Assembly (NCBI GenBank): GCA_944325595.1
Contig: CALVAQ010000002.1
Span: 62,001 to 126,000, forward strand
DNA from: Candidatus Gastranaerophilales bacterium
GTDB taxonomy: Bacteria; Cyanobacteriota; Vampirovibrionia; Gastranaerophilales; Gastranaerophilaceae
Direction of reading: 5' to 3'
Length of the DNA: 64,000 bases
Positions 17,601-25,008 of this stretch are shown here, in pieces. Position numbers and translations under genes: made by a program. The stretch's first letter is position 1, and every line of letters starts with the position of its first letter. Below the pieces are notes generated by a model, which was given only the letters and a program-made list of their open reading frames with translations, searched no databases and was not told the origin of the DNA.

Positions 17601-17647
17601 TTTTGGTATGATTGGAAAAATAGAGGGATTGACGGGGAAATTTTCAT
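14624..17647 (-). CDS. Large lineage-specific protein with SFGA leader and internal duplication (unknown function)
   Basis: About 1007 residues from the ATG at 17647 (MKISPS), which has GGAG six bases upstream; an ATG four codons earlier lacks a ribosome binding site. I recognise no enzyme family. Order of parts: polar leader ending NISFGARLNRTPEDFY (about 45-60); helical N-terminal half with KKKWWASLSEEQRSEQIKR (about 270); a Gln/Pro/Glu-rich linker (about 400-465); then two related helical repeats (about 466-709 and 753-999). The repeats share NDFIINNFVYELTDNPEVFK versus NEFAVNQTLYEITKDPDVFK, PLSEK, and a closing VDFI/YDFI. No signal peptide or membrane helix is obvious, so it is probably cytosolic or exported by a non-classical route. 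Monocistronic. Confidence 0.85.
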   Translation of the reverse strand: MKISPSIPLFFQSYQKQNAINKQQENTKGSNPIAESNLFAYKDYNISFGARLNRTPEDFYAQKFNQDNMPDTVRKYLMEDFEERHHMPPAQLQREAFEYIGIADTVQDVKDMYPDEPLFEDLRPFSETKARRGTLFLLRWNAQIDNTPIFRDTRKYKDLTMYLLKKVYLEGKTLEEINKDFESDSTYRIKKDLGIIDGKYFTYSDLKSLGVKYPKLPYYQSFLATRNDKEYIPRKRTESAQTDNTDDTNASRPKRELSQETLEKMSIAKKKWWASLSEEQRSEQIKRMIEGKELSDSVYAKYQGQIMTIAAGKIGFSEKLSKIYAERYADDEFMQDFNTYAEAQRAVMEEFWNKDSSFRKYYSRILKQTIAEFEDAYHSNDTKRLERLLNEALEQKNKVVSKADEKRQQKIQYQQKIEQQQQQEPAQPEQTEEKNTIQKPEIQVQKPVPAAAAPVEPKPETEKDIIRAFRKQEAKSLKYFTDIFASEFLEYIMKNTDTTTKRYSVGINRDDAKEYLNLSSDEELNEIIELIKETSEELNQNFNLTHSLTAKTNDFIINNFVYELTDNPEVFKSERGDITALLAESPRLNEILTINKQLINKQMKLLNAPLSEKAATEYFDNVFFPEFIKLLDNGFKYYPQLQEEQRNTTKKMLTVAYKNNPEEIIKSVKFIGNYNAAIKFLKDPQKEEAAKEVIFEHMAVDFILWLFKYSSLKGSDSEKISIASKINKSKPAPKAENRKFEGRIDFNSIDSLRKTFKDFAKVQNSFFSKHFSNLLINFNLSHPLATKELLTAFLIFESGALNSLPDMNLGKLEKEEIAKKVQDIFNHINVEFDEKYPQQAQANEFAVNQTLYEITKDPDVFKNSRADSVMYIVKNNLADTVIAHSNAIDKRYKDYLVPLSEKDIIKYLQSSFMKDVTNVYLNGMKFHTDIDDRVVKGLLSHIFAETHLNISQEKDAIFTFLKRRKGIIKYISNPYTPENVKQLLREHIVYDFIYERAKKLQKDSTNN

Positions 17648-17745
17648 TTTTTGCTCCATGGTTACTAATATTTCGTACTAGTTTTAATGTTCGTGAAAAT
17701 AAAAATTGCTACATTTTTTAAATTTTTTAATAATATGTTATAATT

Positions 17746-17754
17746 CTTGTGAAA
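17746..17754 (+). promoter_or_regulatory. Extended -10 promoter upstream of the aconitase-type small-subunit gene
   Basis: TGTTATAAT fits TGnTATAAT exactly, in an AT-rich region, about 28 bases before the chosen ATG at 17782. Confidence 0.6.
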
Positions 17755-17781
17755 AAGACAGGCTAGAAAGCGGTGAATTCT

Positions 17782-18282
17782 ATGGAATACAAAGGAAAAG
17801 CATTCAAATTTGGTGACAATATATCAACTGATCATATAGCGCCGGGTCGTCTTTTTCATTTGCGTTCAAATCTGGAGGAATTTGCCAAACATGTGCTCGA
17901 AGATGCTGATGAGACATTTGCTTCCAGAATGAAAAAAGGTGATTTCGTTGTTGCAGGAAACAACTTTGGTCTCGGTTCATCACGTGAACACGCTCCTCAA
18001 ATAATCAAAATAGCAGGAGTTTCTGCAGTGCTGGCAAAATCATTTGCGAGAATATTTTACAGAAACGCCATAAATATCGGACTTTTACTTATTGAATGTG
18101 ATACAGACAAAATCAGTGACGGAGATGAACTGGAAATTGATATCAAAAAAGGTGTGGTAAAAAACCTGACTCAAAATAGTGAAATAACATTTTCTCCGCT
18201 GCCTGATGTCATGATAAAACTGTTACATGACGGTGGCTTGATTGAGCACTTGAAAAAACATGGCGATTTCGATTTAGTTTAA
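17782..18282 (+). CDS. Aconitase/isopropylmalate dehydratase-type small subunit (LeuD-like)
   Basis: 166 residues from the ATG at 17782; a GTG at 17773 is possible but has no better ribosome binding site. KFGDNISTDHIAPGR at the N-terminus and VVAGNNFGLGSSREHAP (the swivelling-domain substrate loop) identify the small subunit of a two-part hydro-lyase: isopropylmalate isomerase, homoaconitase-type or split aconitase. The [4Fe-4S] large subunit is not in the window. An NAD-type isocitrate dehydrogenase lies 2 kb away on the other strand, which makes a role in citrate-to-2-oxoglutarate flow as plausible as leucine synthesis. Specificity is not decidable here. Confidence 0.85.
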   Translation: MEYKGKAFKFGDNISTDHIAPGRLFHLRSNLEEFAKHVLEDADETFASRMKKGDFVVAGNNFGLGSSREHAPQIIKIAGVSAVLAKSFARIFYRNAINIGLLLIECDTDKISDGDELEIDIKKGVVKNLTQNSEITFSPLPDVMIKLLHDGGLIEHLKKHGDFDLV

Positions 18283-18478
18283 AAATTTTTTGTAACACTT
18301 TTATTTTTTTTTATAATTATACAAATAAGTTAAAAAAACTCGTGTCTTAATATCTTTACAAAGTTTGCTTTGTCTTGTTACAATACTTAAAATTGTAAAA
18401 TTTTTCAGTTTGTTTTGTGCATGCTGGCAAATTTTTTTGATTAGTGTTTTTATACTAATCGTATCAGGAAGGTGCGAA

Positions 18479-20347
18479 TTGGAATTTAATAATTCAAAAA
18501 ATACCGAAAATACTGCAAAACAAGAAAAAAATGCTGCAGCCAAGTGGTTTGGAGACAAACTTTCCAATCCGATAATTCCTAACGGCTTGATTTCAAAAAT
18601 TAACAACATCAACACAAGAACCACTGCAAACAAAATGTATGCAGGATACAACAACAAGGCATGGAGAGCCTCCGAATCAATTGATTACAAAGAGGTAATT
18701 AAATTTATACTTGAGGTAACAAACGGCAAGGATTCAGAAAACGAACTTATTTATTCTTTGCATAATATTTTTACAAACAAGCTTAATTCAACCTTTACGG
18801 CATTTGGTTTGTACAGCAAACAGTCAAATTGCATAAACCTGAAAATTATAGACAAAATCGGTTCAACTTTTTCAAGCAGAGTAATGCTTAATAATACCGA
18901 TAATCCTATTGAACAGGCTTTTTCTTCCAAAAAGTTTATATATGCTCAAAGCAACAGCTTTTTGAATGTCCATTACCTGAATGAGTCGGCAGTTGCAATA
19001 CTCCCTCTGTGTGCAAATAATGAATGTATCGGTGTAATGCTCGTCGGAGACAACAACTATGATGCGGCTTCCGATATATACAGACTTATGGCAAATTATC
19101 TTGCTCTGTTTTTGCAAAACAAAGATTTATCGACAAAAGTTTTGATGAATACTGACACGGATGCACTGACAGGTCTGAACAACCACAGAAAATTCCTTGA
19201 AATAATTGCCGCTGAAATTGACAAAGCAAAAAGAAATTCAACACAGGCTTCAATCGTAATTTTTGATATCAACAATATCTCTCAAATCAACAAAGATTTT
19301 GGTGCTGCAAAAGGTGATGAAATTATCAAACTTGTTGCTGACAAGATTAAACAGGGCATCAGAGCAAATGATGCAGCAGCAAGATACGGCGGAGATGAGA
19401 TTGCAATAATCCTTCCTGAAACTACATCGTCAGAGGCAAAGTATCTTGCCGAGTACTTAACATATTCGCTTTCATGCTGTCTTGTTGATGATGTAGGACC
19501 TGTTAAAGTCTCTGTAGGTATTTCAACCTATCCGTCTTCCACTCAGGATTTGGACAAACTTTTGGTACTTGCCGAACAGGCTATGTACATTTCAAAAAGC
19601 AAAGGATACAAAAACGGAATGTCTACTATTGTATGTTCCGAAGACTTTGATTTCTGGGATGATACAGCGCTAAGCTCTTTTGCATCTGTTATTGCAAAAA
19701 GACATGCATCTTTGGGTATCAACTTTGATGAAGAACTTGTTAAGAAATTTCATTCCGAAGATATAATAAATCAGGGGCACATGATAGAAGTTGTTACATC
19801 TCTTGCCGGTGCTATTGATGCCAAAGATGAATACACAAAAGGTCATTCTTCTTCCGTATCAAGATACTCAGAAGCGCTTGCAAGAGCACTTAACCTTCCC
19901 GAAAAAGATGTTGAGCGTATAAAACTCGGTGCCCTGCTTCATGATATCGGCAAAATAGGTATCCCTGAATCTGTTTTGAGAAAACCATCAAAACTTACGG
20001 ACGAAGAATGGGAGATTATGAAACAGCACCCGACAATCGGCGCAGAAAAGGTTCTTATGCCGATTGAGTCATTGCATGATTTGATACCTATTGTAAAATA
20101 CCACCATGAACACTGGGATGGTTCGGGATATCCCGAAAAGCTCAAAGGCGAAGATATTCCGCTGGCAGCAAGAATTGTAGCTGTAGCGGATGCATACCAT
20201 GCGCTGATTTCCGACAGACCATACAGAAAAGGTATGTCAAATGAAAAAGCCTGTGAAATCTTAAGAATTGGTGCCGGTGTTCAGTGGGACAAGGATTTGG
20301 TAAGAGAATTTATCAATATATCTGAATCTTTGTACACAATGATTTAG
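18479..20347 (+). CDS. c-di-GMP signalling protein: GAF-GGDEF-HD-GYP
   Basis: 622 residues from a TTG at 18479, preceded by AGGAAGG with 6-base spacing. The frame stays open to 18365, but a TATACT (-10-like) at 18451 and the strong SD favour the shorter product, which then lacks a membrane segment. Domains: GAF-like sensor (about 70-215), GGDEF diguanylate cyclase (about 225-385, active site YGGDEI at about 303-308), HD-GYP phosphodiesterase (about 435-610, LLHDIGKIGIP and HHEHWDGSGYP). Both opposing activities look intact. Likely cytosolic switch controlling c-di-GMP-dependent behaviour; ligand of the GAF domain unknown. Confidence 0.88.
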   Translation: MEFNNSKNTENTAKQEKNAAAKWFGDKLSNPIIPNGLISKINNINTRTTANKMYAGYNNKAWRASESIDYKEVIKFILEVTNGKDSENELIYSLHNIFTNKLNSTFTAFGLYSKQSNCINLKIIDKIGSTFSSRVMLNNTDNPIEQAFSSKKFIYAQSNSFLNVHYLNESAVAILPLCANNECIGVMLVGDNNYDAASDIYRLMANYLALFLQNKDLSTKVLMNTDTDALTGLNNHRKFLEIIAAEIDKAKRNSTQASIVIFDINNISQINKDFGAAKGDEIIKLVADKIKQGIRANDAAARYGGDEIAIILPETTSSEAKYLAEYLTYSLSCCLVDDVGPVKVSVGISTYPSSTQDLDKLLVLAEQAMYISKSKGYKNGMSTIVCSEDFDFWDDTALSSFASVIAKRHASLGINFDEELVKKFHSEDIINQGHMIEVVTSLAGAIDAKDEYTKGHSSSVSRYSEALARALNLPEKDVERIKLGALLHDIGKIGIPESVLRKPSKLTDEEWEIMKQHPTIGAEKVLMPIESLHDLIPIVKYHHEHWDGSGYPEKLKGEDIPLAARIVAVADAYHALISDRPYRKGMSNEKACEILRIGAGVQWDKDLVREFINISESLYTMI

Positions 20348-20348
20348 A

Positions 20349-21347
20349 CTACAGATTTTTGATTATTTCTTCAGTATATTCATCTGTTGTTGCCGTGCCT
20401 CCCAAATCCGGAGTCAGGACTCTTCCGTCTTTTATTACCCTAAAAAGCGCATTTTCGATTTTTTGAGCTTTATCCGTTTCATTGATGTGTTTCAACATAT
20501 TGATTGCGCATAGCAAAAGAGCAGTCGGATTGGCTTTGTTTTGTCCTTTTATGTCAGGGGCAGAACCATGCACAGGTTCAAATACCGCACAATTTTCTCC
20601 GATATTTGCCCCCTGAGCAACTCCGAGTCCTCCTATTAAACCAGCTGTAAGGTCTGAAACAATATCTCCATACAGATTAGGCAAAACAAGTACATCAAAC
20701 TTTTGAGGATTCTGCACAAGCTGCATGCACAGGTTGTCGACAAGAATTTCTTTGTATTCAATTTGTGGATAGTCTTTTGATACTGATTTGCAGCATTCCA
20801 AAAACAAACCGTCTGAGAATTTGCAAATATTTGCCTTGGAAACAGCATGCACAGTATGTCTGTTATTTGCTGCAGCATAGTCAAAGGCATATCTTGCGAT
20901 TCTTGTTGAAGCTTTTCTGGTAATGATTTTTATGGATTCTGCCGTATTTTCGTCAATTTTTCTTTCTATACCTGCATAGAGGTCTTCTGTATTTTCTCTG
21001 ACAACAACTATATCCACATTGTCAAAAGGTGTTTTTATCCCTTTTATATTTTTGCAGGGGCGAAGATTTGCGTATAAATCCAATTCTTTTCTCAGTGCAA
21101 CATTTACACTTCGAAACCCCTTTCCTATAGGTGTTGTAACAGGTGCTTTGAGTGCAATTTTGTTTTTCTTTATTGAGTCTATTACTCTTTGAGGCAGAGG
21201 AGAACCTTCCTCCTGTGCGACATCCGCTCCTGCTGTCTGGATATCCCAGTCTATTTCGACACCTGCGGCTTTTATGATTTTTTGTACCGCCGAAGATATT
21301 TCAGGTCCTATCCCGTCTCCCGGTATAAGTGTAATTGTTGTTGTCAT
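20349..21347 (-). CDS. NAD-type isocitrate dehydrogenase / isopropylmalate dehydrogenase family
   Basis: 332 residues of the beta-decarboxylating dehydrogenase family. LIPGDGIGPEI at the N-terminus, the substrate loop GKGFRSVNVALRKELDLYAN, VVVRENTEDLYAGIE, VDNLCMQLVQNPQKFDVLV (metal Asp region) and VFEPVHGSAPDIKGQNKANP. The SVNVALRKELDLYANLRP and NTEDLYAGIE blocks resemble NAD-dependent isocitrate dehydrogenases more than LeuB. It would make 2-oxoglutarate for glutamate. Ends 2 bases from the GGDEF gene stop (tail to tail). GGAG for this gene lies inside the end of pncC, so the two are coupled. Confidence 0.88.
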   Translation of the reverse strand: MTTTITLIPGDGIGPEISSAVQKIIKAAGVEIDWDIQTAGADVAQEEGSPLPQRVIDSIKKNKIALKAPVTTPIGKGFRSVNVALRKELDLYANLRPCKNIKGIKTPFDNVDIVVVRENTEDLYAGIERKIDENTAESIKIITRKASTRIARYAFDYAAANNRHTVHAVSKANICKFSDGLFLECCKSVSKDYPQIEYKEILVDNLCMQLVQNPQKFDVLVLPNLYGDIVSDLTAGLIGGLGVAQGANIGENCAVFEPVHGSAPDIKGQNKANPTALLLCAINMLKHINETDKAQKIENALFRVIKDGRVLTPDLGGTATTDEYTEEIIKNL

Positions 21348-21350
21348 TGT

Positions 21351-21872
21351 TTAATCTTTCTCCGTAATAAATTTTGAAAACAGCTTTAATGCCTGATTGG
21401 CAAACATATACTTTATCAGCAATCTGGGATAATTCGGATTAGTATTATACTTAAAGACATGAAATTTATCCTTTGTACCGATGCCGATATAAACTAATCC
21501 TACTGGTTTTTCCTTTGTTCCGCCGGTCGGTCCGGCAATGCCAGTTGTTGCAAGTGCATAGTCACAGCCGGTTCTTTCCAGTAGTCCCTTAACCATTTCT
21601 TCTGCTGTTTGCAGGCTGACTGCCCCGTAGTTTTCAAGTGTTTGTTTTTTTACACCTAAGTATTGCATCTTTGCTTCATTAGCATAGGTTACAAAGTTGC
21701 ATTTGATATAGGCGGAACTGCCCGATACATCCGTCATCAAAGAGCTCAAAAGCCCGCCCGTACAGGATTCTGCTATGGAAAGAGTTTTGTTGTTTTCAAT
21801 AAGAAACCTGCCGGCATCGTTTTGATATTTTGTATTTAAAAACAATTTGATGAGTTTTAGTGTGTTAAGCAT
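21351..21872 (-). CDS. pncC: Nicotinamide-nucleotide amidase, CinA C-terminal domain
   Basis: 173 residues, the length of stand-alone PncC. Motifs: SIAESCTGGLLSSLMTDVSGSS (catalytic Ser region), VTYANEAKMQYLGV, and ALATTGIAGPTGGTKEKPVGLVYIG. It deamidates nicotinamide mononucleotide to nicotinate mononucleotide, salvaging the pyridine ring for NAD synthesis. The N-terminal CinA MoaB-like domain is absent. The ATG at 21872 has no clear Shine-Dalgarno and the first 20 residues are poorly conserved, so a later start is possible. Complements nadB, nadC and nnrD elsewhere in the window. Confidence 0.9.
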   Translation of the reverse strand: MLNTLKLIKLFLNTKYQNDAGRFLIENNKTLSIAESCTGGLLSSLMTDVSGSSAYIKCNFVTYANEAKMQYLGVKKQTLENYGAVSLQTAEEMVKGLLERTGCDYALATTGIAGPTGGTKEKPVGLVYIGIGTKDKFHVFKYNTNPNYPRLLIKYMFANQALKLFSKFITEKD

Positions 21873-21901
21873 AATACTTGAGTTTTATATTTTGAAAATT
21901 A

Positions 21902-22588
21902 CTAATGCAAAGGTATATCAAGCGACTGGGTAAGCATAATATCCATTGCTGTTCCTTGAGGAAGAACAACATCGTTGCCTTTTTTGAATAAGTCAACAAT
22001 ACCGTCTCCGACATAATAGAATGCACCGCCTATAACACCGCCTAAAGCACCTATCGGAACACAAACATACTGCATATTTTCGCCTGTCCCTTTACCCCAG
22101 TCTATCGTTGTTTTTACGATTTTCTTGGTATTATCCCAGTTCTTTTGAAGAGCATAACCGTAATTTCCGTTTTGATAAATACCTCCGTCAACAGTAATTT
22201 CTGCGTAATTATACAAGCCGGCACTCAGGGGAATTTGTCTTCCTGTCGGTGTAACTATATGGTCAAAGGAGATGTACAAAACAGCACTTCTCGAAAGTCT
22301 TTTTGCCGGTGTGATTTCACTTACCGTGCCTCTGATAACAGAACCGACAGGGAGAGCAACCTGCCCGTTAATAATTTTGTCTTCTTTAAGCATTGCAGAG
22401 AATTCATCACCCACGCCTGCAATTCCCGTAGAAACAGGCTCAAGAAGTTCTATTTTCATGGTTGTACCCGCAGGAAGTTTGACAGCCTGAACATCAGCTT
22501 TAATCCTTTTTGCATCAGCCTGTGAATTTATACCGAAAAACAAAAGGCTGATACCAACCAGTAATGCGGGCAAAATATGTTTTCTCAT
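21902..22588 (-). CDS. Exported protein of unknown function
   Basis: 228 residues from the ATG at 22588 (GAGGAG upstream). Sec signal peptide MRKHILPALLVGISLLFFGINSQADA. The mature part has beta-rich segments: LPAGTTMKIELLEPVSTGIAGVG and LPVGSVIRGTVSEITPAKR look like a surface-exposed barrel with a stabilising function, a pattern seen in conjugation/type IV secretion-type TrbI/VirB10-like folds, but resemblance is only to short stretches. A glycine-rich hydrophobic piece (VPIGALGGVIGGAFYYVGDGIV) sits near the C-terminus. Function not recognised; envelope location is inferred. Confidence 0.75.
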   Translation of the reverse strand: MRKHILPALLVGISLLFFGINSQADAKRIKADVQAVKLPAGTTMKIELLEPVSTGIAGVGDEFSAMLKEDKIINGQVALPVGSVIRGTVSEITPAKRLSRSAVLYISFDHIVTPTGRQIPLSAGLYNYAEITVDGGIYQNGNYGYALQKNWDNTKKIVKTTIDWGKGTGENMQYVCVPIGALGGVIGGAFYYVGDGIVDLFKKGNDVVLPQGTAMDIMLTQSLDIPLH

Positions 22589-22650
22589 GATTATCTCCTC
22601 AATTCTCTGATATGTACTTATTCTAGTTTTTGTAAGCAAAAAATGCAATT

Positions 22651-22896
22651 TTATTTAATTTCTTCATACAAAGTTGATGCTTCCTGAACCGAGATGTTTC
22701 CCTGCGGAATTTTAACAACCTTGACTGAGACTGATTTGTTGAAGTGTTCAATTCTTATTATGTCCCCTTCTTTTAGCTGTTTTGATGGCTTGGCAGGGTT
22801 GTTGTTTACAAACACACGTCCCTGATCGGAAACGTCGTTTGCTACGGTTCTTCTTTTTATCAGTCTTGAAACTTTCAAAAATTTGTCTAATCTCAT
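22651..22896 (-). CDS. S4-domain RNA-binding protein (RqcP/HSP15-like)
   Basis: 81 residues from the ATG at 22896 (GGAGAA upstream). It is almost entirely an S4 domain: MRLDKFLKVSRLIKRRTVAND, GRVFVNNNPAKPSKQLKEGDIIRI. Proteins of this size (RqcP, HSP15) bind 50S-peptidyl-tRNA complexes in ribosome-associated quality control. It lies 62 bases upstream of the exported protein gene on the same strand, with no functional link evident. Assignment to RqcP is by size and sequence pattern only. Confidence 0.85.
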   Translation of the reverse strand: MRLDKFLKVSRLIKRRTVANDVSDQGRVFVNNNPAKPSKQLKEGDIIRIEHFNKSVSVKVVKIPQGNISVQEASTLYEEIK

Positions 22897-23066
22897 AAAA
22901 TTCTCCACAAAAAATTTTACTAAAAATAAAAAGGTAATAAAATACTCCTGTTTGTAATATAATATCTTGCACAGGATAATATTTAAAAATTATTACAAAC
23001 CTTTCAGGCAATAGCAAAAAAAATTTTTTAGGAATATTATTCTTTGTAAGGGAATTAAACTTCAAT

Positions 23067-23825
23067 ATGAAACTGACAATAATTTCATCCGCAACCGTGC
23101 CGTCACACAGCGTTCGCTACAGCGGAGTTTCAAAAGATAATACACAACCGGAAAAACAGACAGACACAAAAGACGATGTAAAAAAAGTCAGAATTGCATC
23201 GTTGACGGGGAGTGTTGCAGCTACGCTTGTCTATCTTTTTGCCATGGCAAAGAAGGCAAAGAAAGGCGACTTTAAAATCAAAGACATGTTCAATGTCGAT
23301 TTTCAAAACATGTTTAAGGTTATGGGACTGGCAACAACTTCGGTTATCGGAGGTTTGACCGGCGGTTTGATTGCGGATTCCGAAGAAAACAGAAAGCCAA
23401 AACTCAAAGAGGCTATTCATCAGTTTTTGGGCAATATAGTCACACCGATTACAATAGTCGGACTAGCTGCAAAACAGATAGAAAAAAGGAAACTTCCCGT
23501 TACCAAAGAAATTCTTCTCTCTTCGCTTGCGGCAGTTGTCGGTGTTACGACAGGTGTTACGGGCGGAAATTACATCGCTTCAAAAGTAAATAAAGCTATA
23601 TTCAAAGAAAACGATGACAGAAAACTCGGCGTAAAAGATTTCGGTATACACGTTGATGATTTGTTGACCGTAGCAGCTTTGACACCAAGCGGTGAAAAGA
23701 TAAAGGGATTTATCTCCAAAGCTCTGCCTGCAATATTCCTAATCTGCGGTTATGAAGCAGGTACAAAACAGGCGGCGGATGTAGAAAACAATCTTGTTGA
23801 AAAAAATAACAATCAGGCTGTATAA
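23067..23825 (+). CDS. Lineage-type membrane protein with RYSG leader (unknown function)
   Basis: 252 residues. Polar leader MKLTIISSATVPSHSVRYSG, a charged stretch, then hydrophobic glycine-rich segments around 43-62, 85-105, 122-140 and 150-172 (SLTGSVAATLVYLFAMA; VMGLATTSVIGGLTGGLIA; NIVTPITIVGLAA; SLAAVVGVTTGVTGGNYIA) and a last one near the C-terminus. This looks like a small polytopic membrane protein. No family recognised. Upstream 22897-23066 is AT-rich without a clear feature. The RYSG leader resembles those of two other proteins in the window. Confidence 0.75.
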   Translation: MKLTIISSATVPSHSVRYSGVSKDNTQPEKQTDTKDDVKKVRIASLTGSVAATLVYLFAMAKKAKKGDFKIKDMFNVDFQNMFKVMGLATTSVIGGLTGGLIADSEENRKPKLKEAIHQFLGNIVTPITIVGLAAKQIEKRKLPVTKEILLSSLAAVVGVTTGVTGGNYIASKVNKAIFKENDDRKLGVKDFGIHVDDLLTVAALTPSGEKIKGFISKALPAIFLICGYEAGTKQAADVENNLVEKNNNQAV

Positions 23826-23857
23826 TTTTTGTTGAGCAATTTAGTCGGAGTTTGAGT

Positions 23858-24715
23858 ATGTTATATAAAAAAGTTTTGTCTAATATCTTTTTGGTATTTA
23901 CTGCCGTAATTTTTTGCGCATTTCCTGTTTGTGCAAAAGAGTTAAAGTTTGCTGTTGTATCTGATATCAATTATGCAAATCAATCCGCTACTGATACGGA
24001 TAGTGATGCTTCAAAAATACCTACGATTTTGAATGCATTTGTCGAAAGAGTAAATGAAAATAACTATGATTTCGTCGTTTTCCTTGGTGATAATATTGCA
24101 AAATCCAACGAAAAAAATCTGGAAGGCTTTTTGAATATTGTAAAAACAGTGAATACACCCTATTACCTTGTGATGGGAAATCAAGATGTACACAAAATTT
24201 CAGGTTTGGACAAAAAAGAATATTTAAAAATAGTTTCAGAACACAATAAATACCAGAAAAAGAAAGATGCTTCCTACTATTTTTATCCGAATAAAGATGT
24301 GATTGTGATTGTACTGGACGGAGTTTCTTCAGGCATGCCGACAAATCACGGAGTGTTTAGCCAGAATACATTAAAATGGCTTGATGAACTTCTTACAAAG
24401 AATGAAAAGAAAAAAGCTGTAATATTCCAGCATGTTCCTTATATTGCACCGTATGAGAATCCTTCTTATGACATTCTTGAAAAAACGGATTATCGTGCTG
24501 TGCTGTCAAGACATGATAATATAATAGGCGTGTTTGCAGGACATTATAAAAAAGAATCCGCGGTTAAAGACGATAACGGAGTTATGCATATATGCGTTCC
24601 TGCTCTGTCCCAGCATCCGTATTCATACCTTGATATGAGTTTAAGATACAAGAAAATTCCGCTCAGAAAAGCAAAGGATTTTGTTTTTGACGGAAGTCTC
24701 AAACCTGCAATTTAA
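23858..24715 (+). CDS. Exported calcineurin-like metallophosphoesterase with altered ligand motifs
   Basis: 285 residues from the ATG at 23858 (GGAG seven bases upstream); a TTG two codons earlier is less likely. Signal peptide MLYKKVLSNIFLVFTAVIFCAFPVCA. The fold pattern of calcineurin-like phosphoesterases is clear (AVVSDIN, FVVFLGDNI, YYLVMGNQD, VIVLDG, FQHVP, GVFAGHYK), but the usual DxH is DIN, GNH[DE] is GNQD and GHxH is GHYK. Metal binding or catalysis may therefore be weakened or changed. Substrate unknown. Its last 17 bases overlap the convergent small membrane protein gene. Confidence 0.82.
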   Translation: MLYKKVLSNIFLVFTAVIFCAFPVCAKELKFAVVSDINYANQSATDTDSDASKIPTILNAFVERVNENNYDFVVFLGDNIAKSNEKNLEGFLNIVKTVNTPYYLVMGNQDVHKISGLDKKEYLKIVSEHNKYQKKKDASYYFYPNKDVIVIVLDGVSSGMPTNHGVFSQNTLKWLDELLTKNEKKKAVIFQHVPYIAPYENPSYDILEKTDYRAVLSRHDNIIGVFAGHYKKESAVKDDNGVMHICVPALSQHPYSYLDMSLRYKKIPLRKAKDFVFDGSLKPAI

Positions 24716-24950
24716 GCTGCTTTTTTAGAGTGGTAATGTATTTTAAAATATCCCTGCCTCTTGTCTCAACGGCAATCCATAGCGCCGTTATAAGAATGCT
24801 TGCGATAGTAAGGGAAACTACAAGCTTTTTGACTTTACGTTTTTGTTCTTCAAAAGCGGGGTCATAAAGTTTTGCCGTTTTTGCTCTTCCGGTAAAATTT
24901 TTTGTTGAATTGGCTGAATATGCAGTATTTTGTACGGGATATATTTTCAT
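24699..24950 (-). CDS. Small membrane protein with NFTG leader (unknown function)
   Basis: 83 residues. Polar leader MKIYPVQNTAYSANSTKNFTG, a basic stretch (EEQKRKVKKL), one membrane helix (about 44-63, LVVSLTIASILITALWIAV) and a basic C-terminus. Probably a single-pass inner-membrane protein. The leader type (low-complexity Asn/Ser/Thr ending NFTGR) recurs in this window and I regard it as a lineage feature. No function recognised. The gene overlaps the end of the metallophosphoesterase gene by 17 bases. Confidence 0.7.
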   Translation of the reverse strand: MKIYPVQNTAYSANSTKNFTGRAKTAKLYDPAFEEQKRKVKKLVVSLTIASILITALWIAVETRGRDILKYITTLKKQLKLQV

Positions 24951-25008
24951 ATACTCTCTCCGAAAATTTTATGCACATACTAAAACACGAAAACAAAAAA
25001 TTTTGCTA

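Noticed and set aside
18365..18478. Membrane-anchored longer form of the GGDEF-HD-GYP protein
   Set aside because: The frame includes a hydrophobic stretch, but a -10-like TATACT lies inside it and the strong SD precedes the TTG at 18479. Kept only as an alternative.
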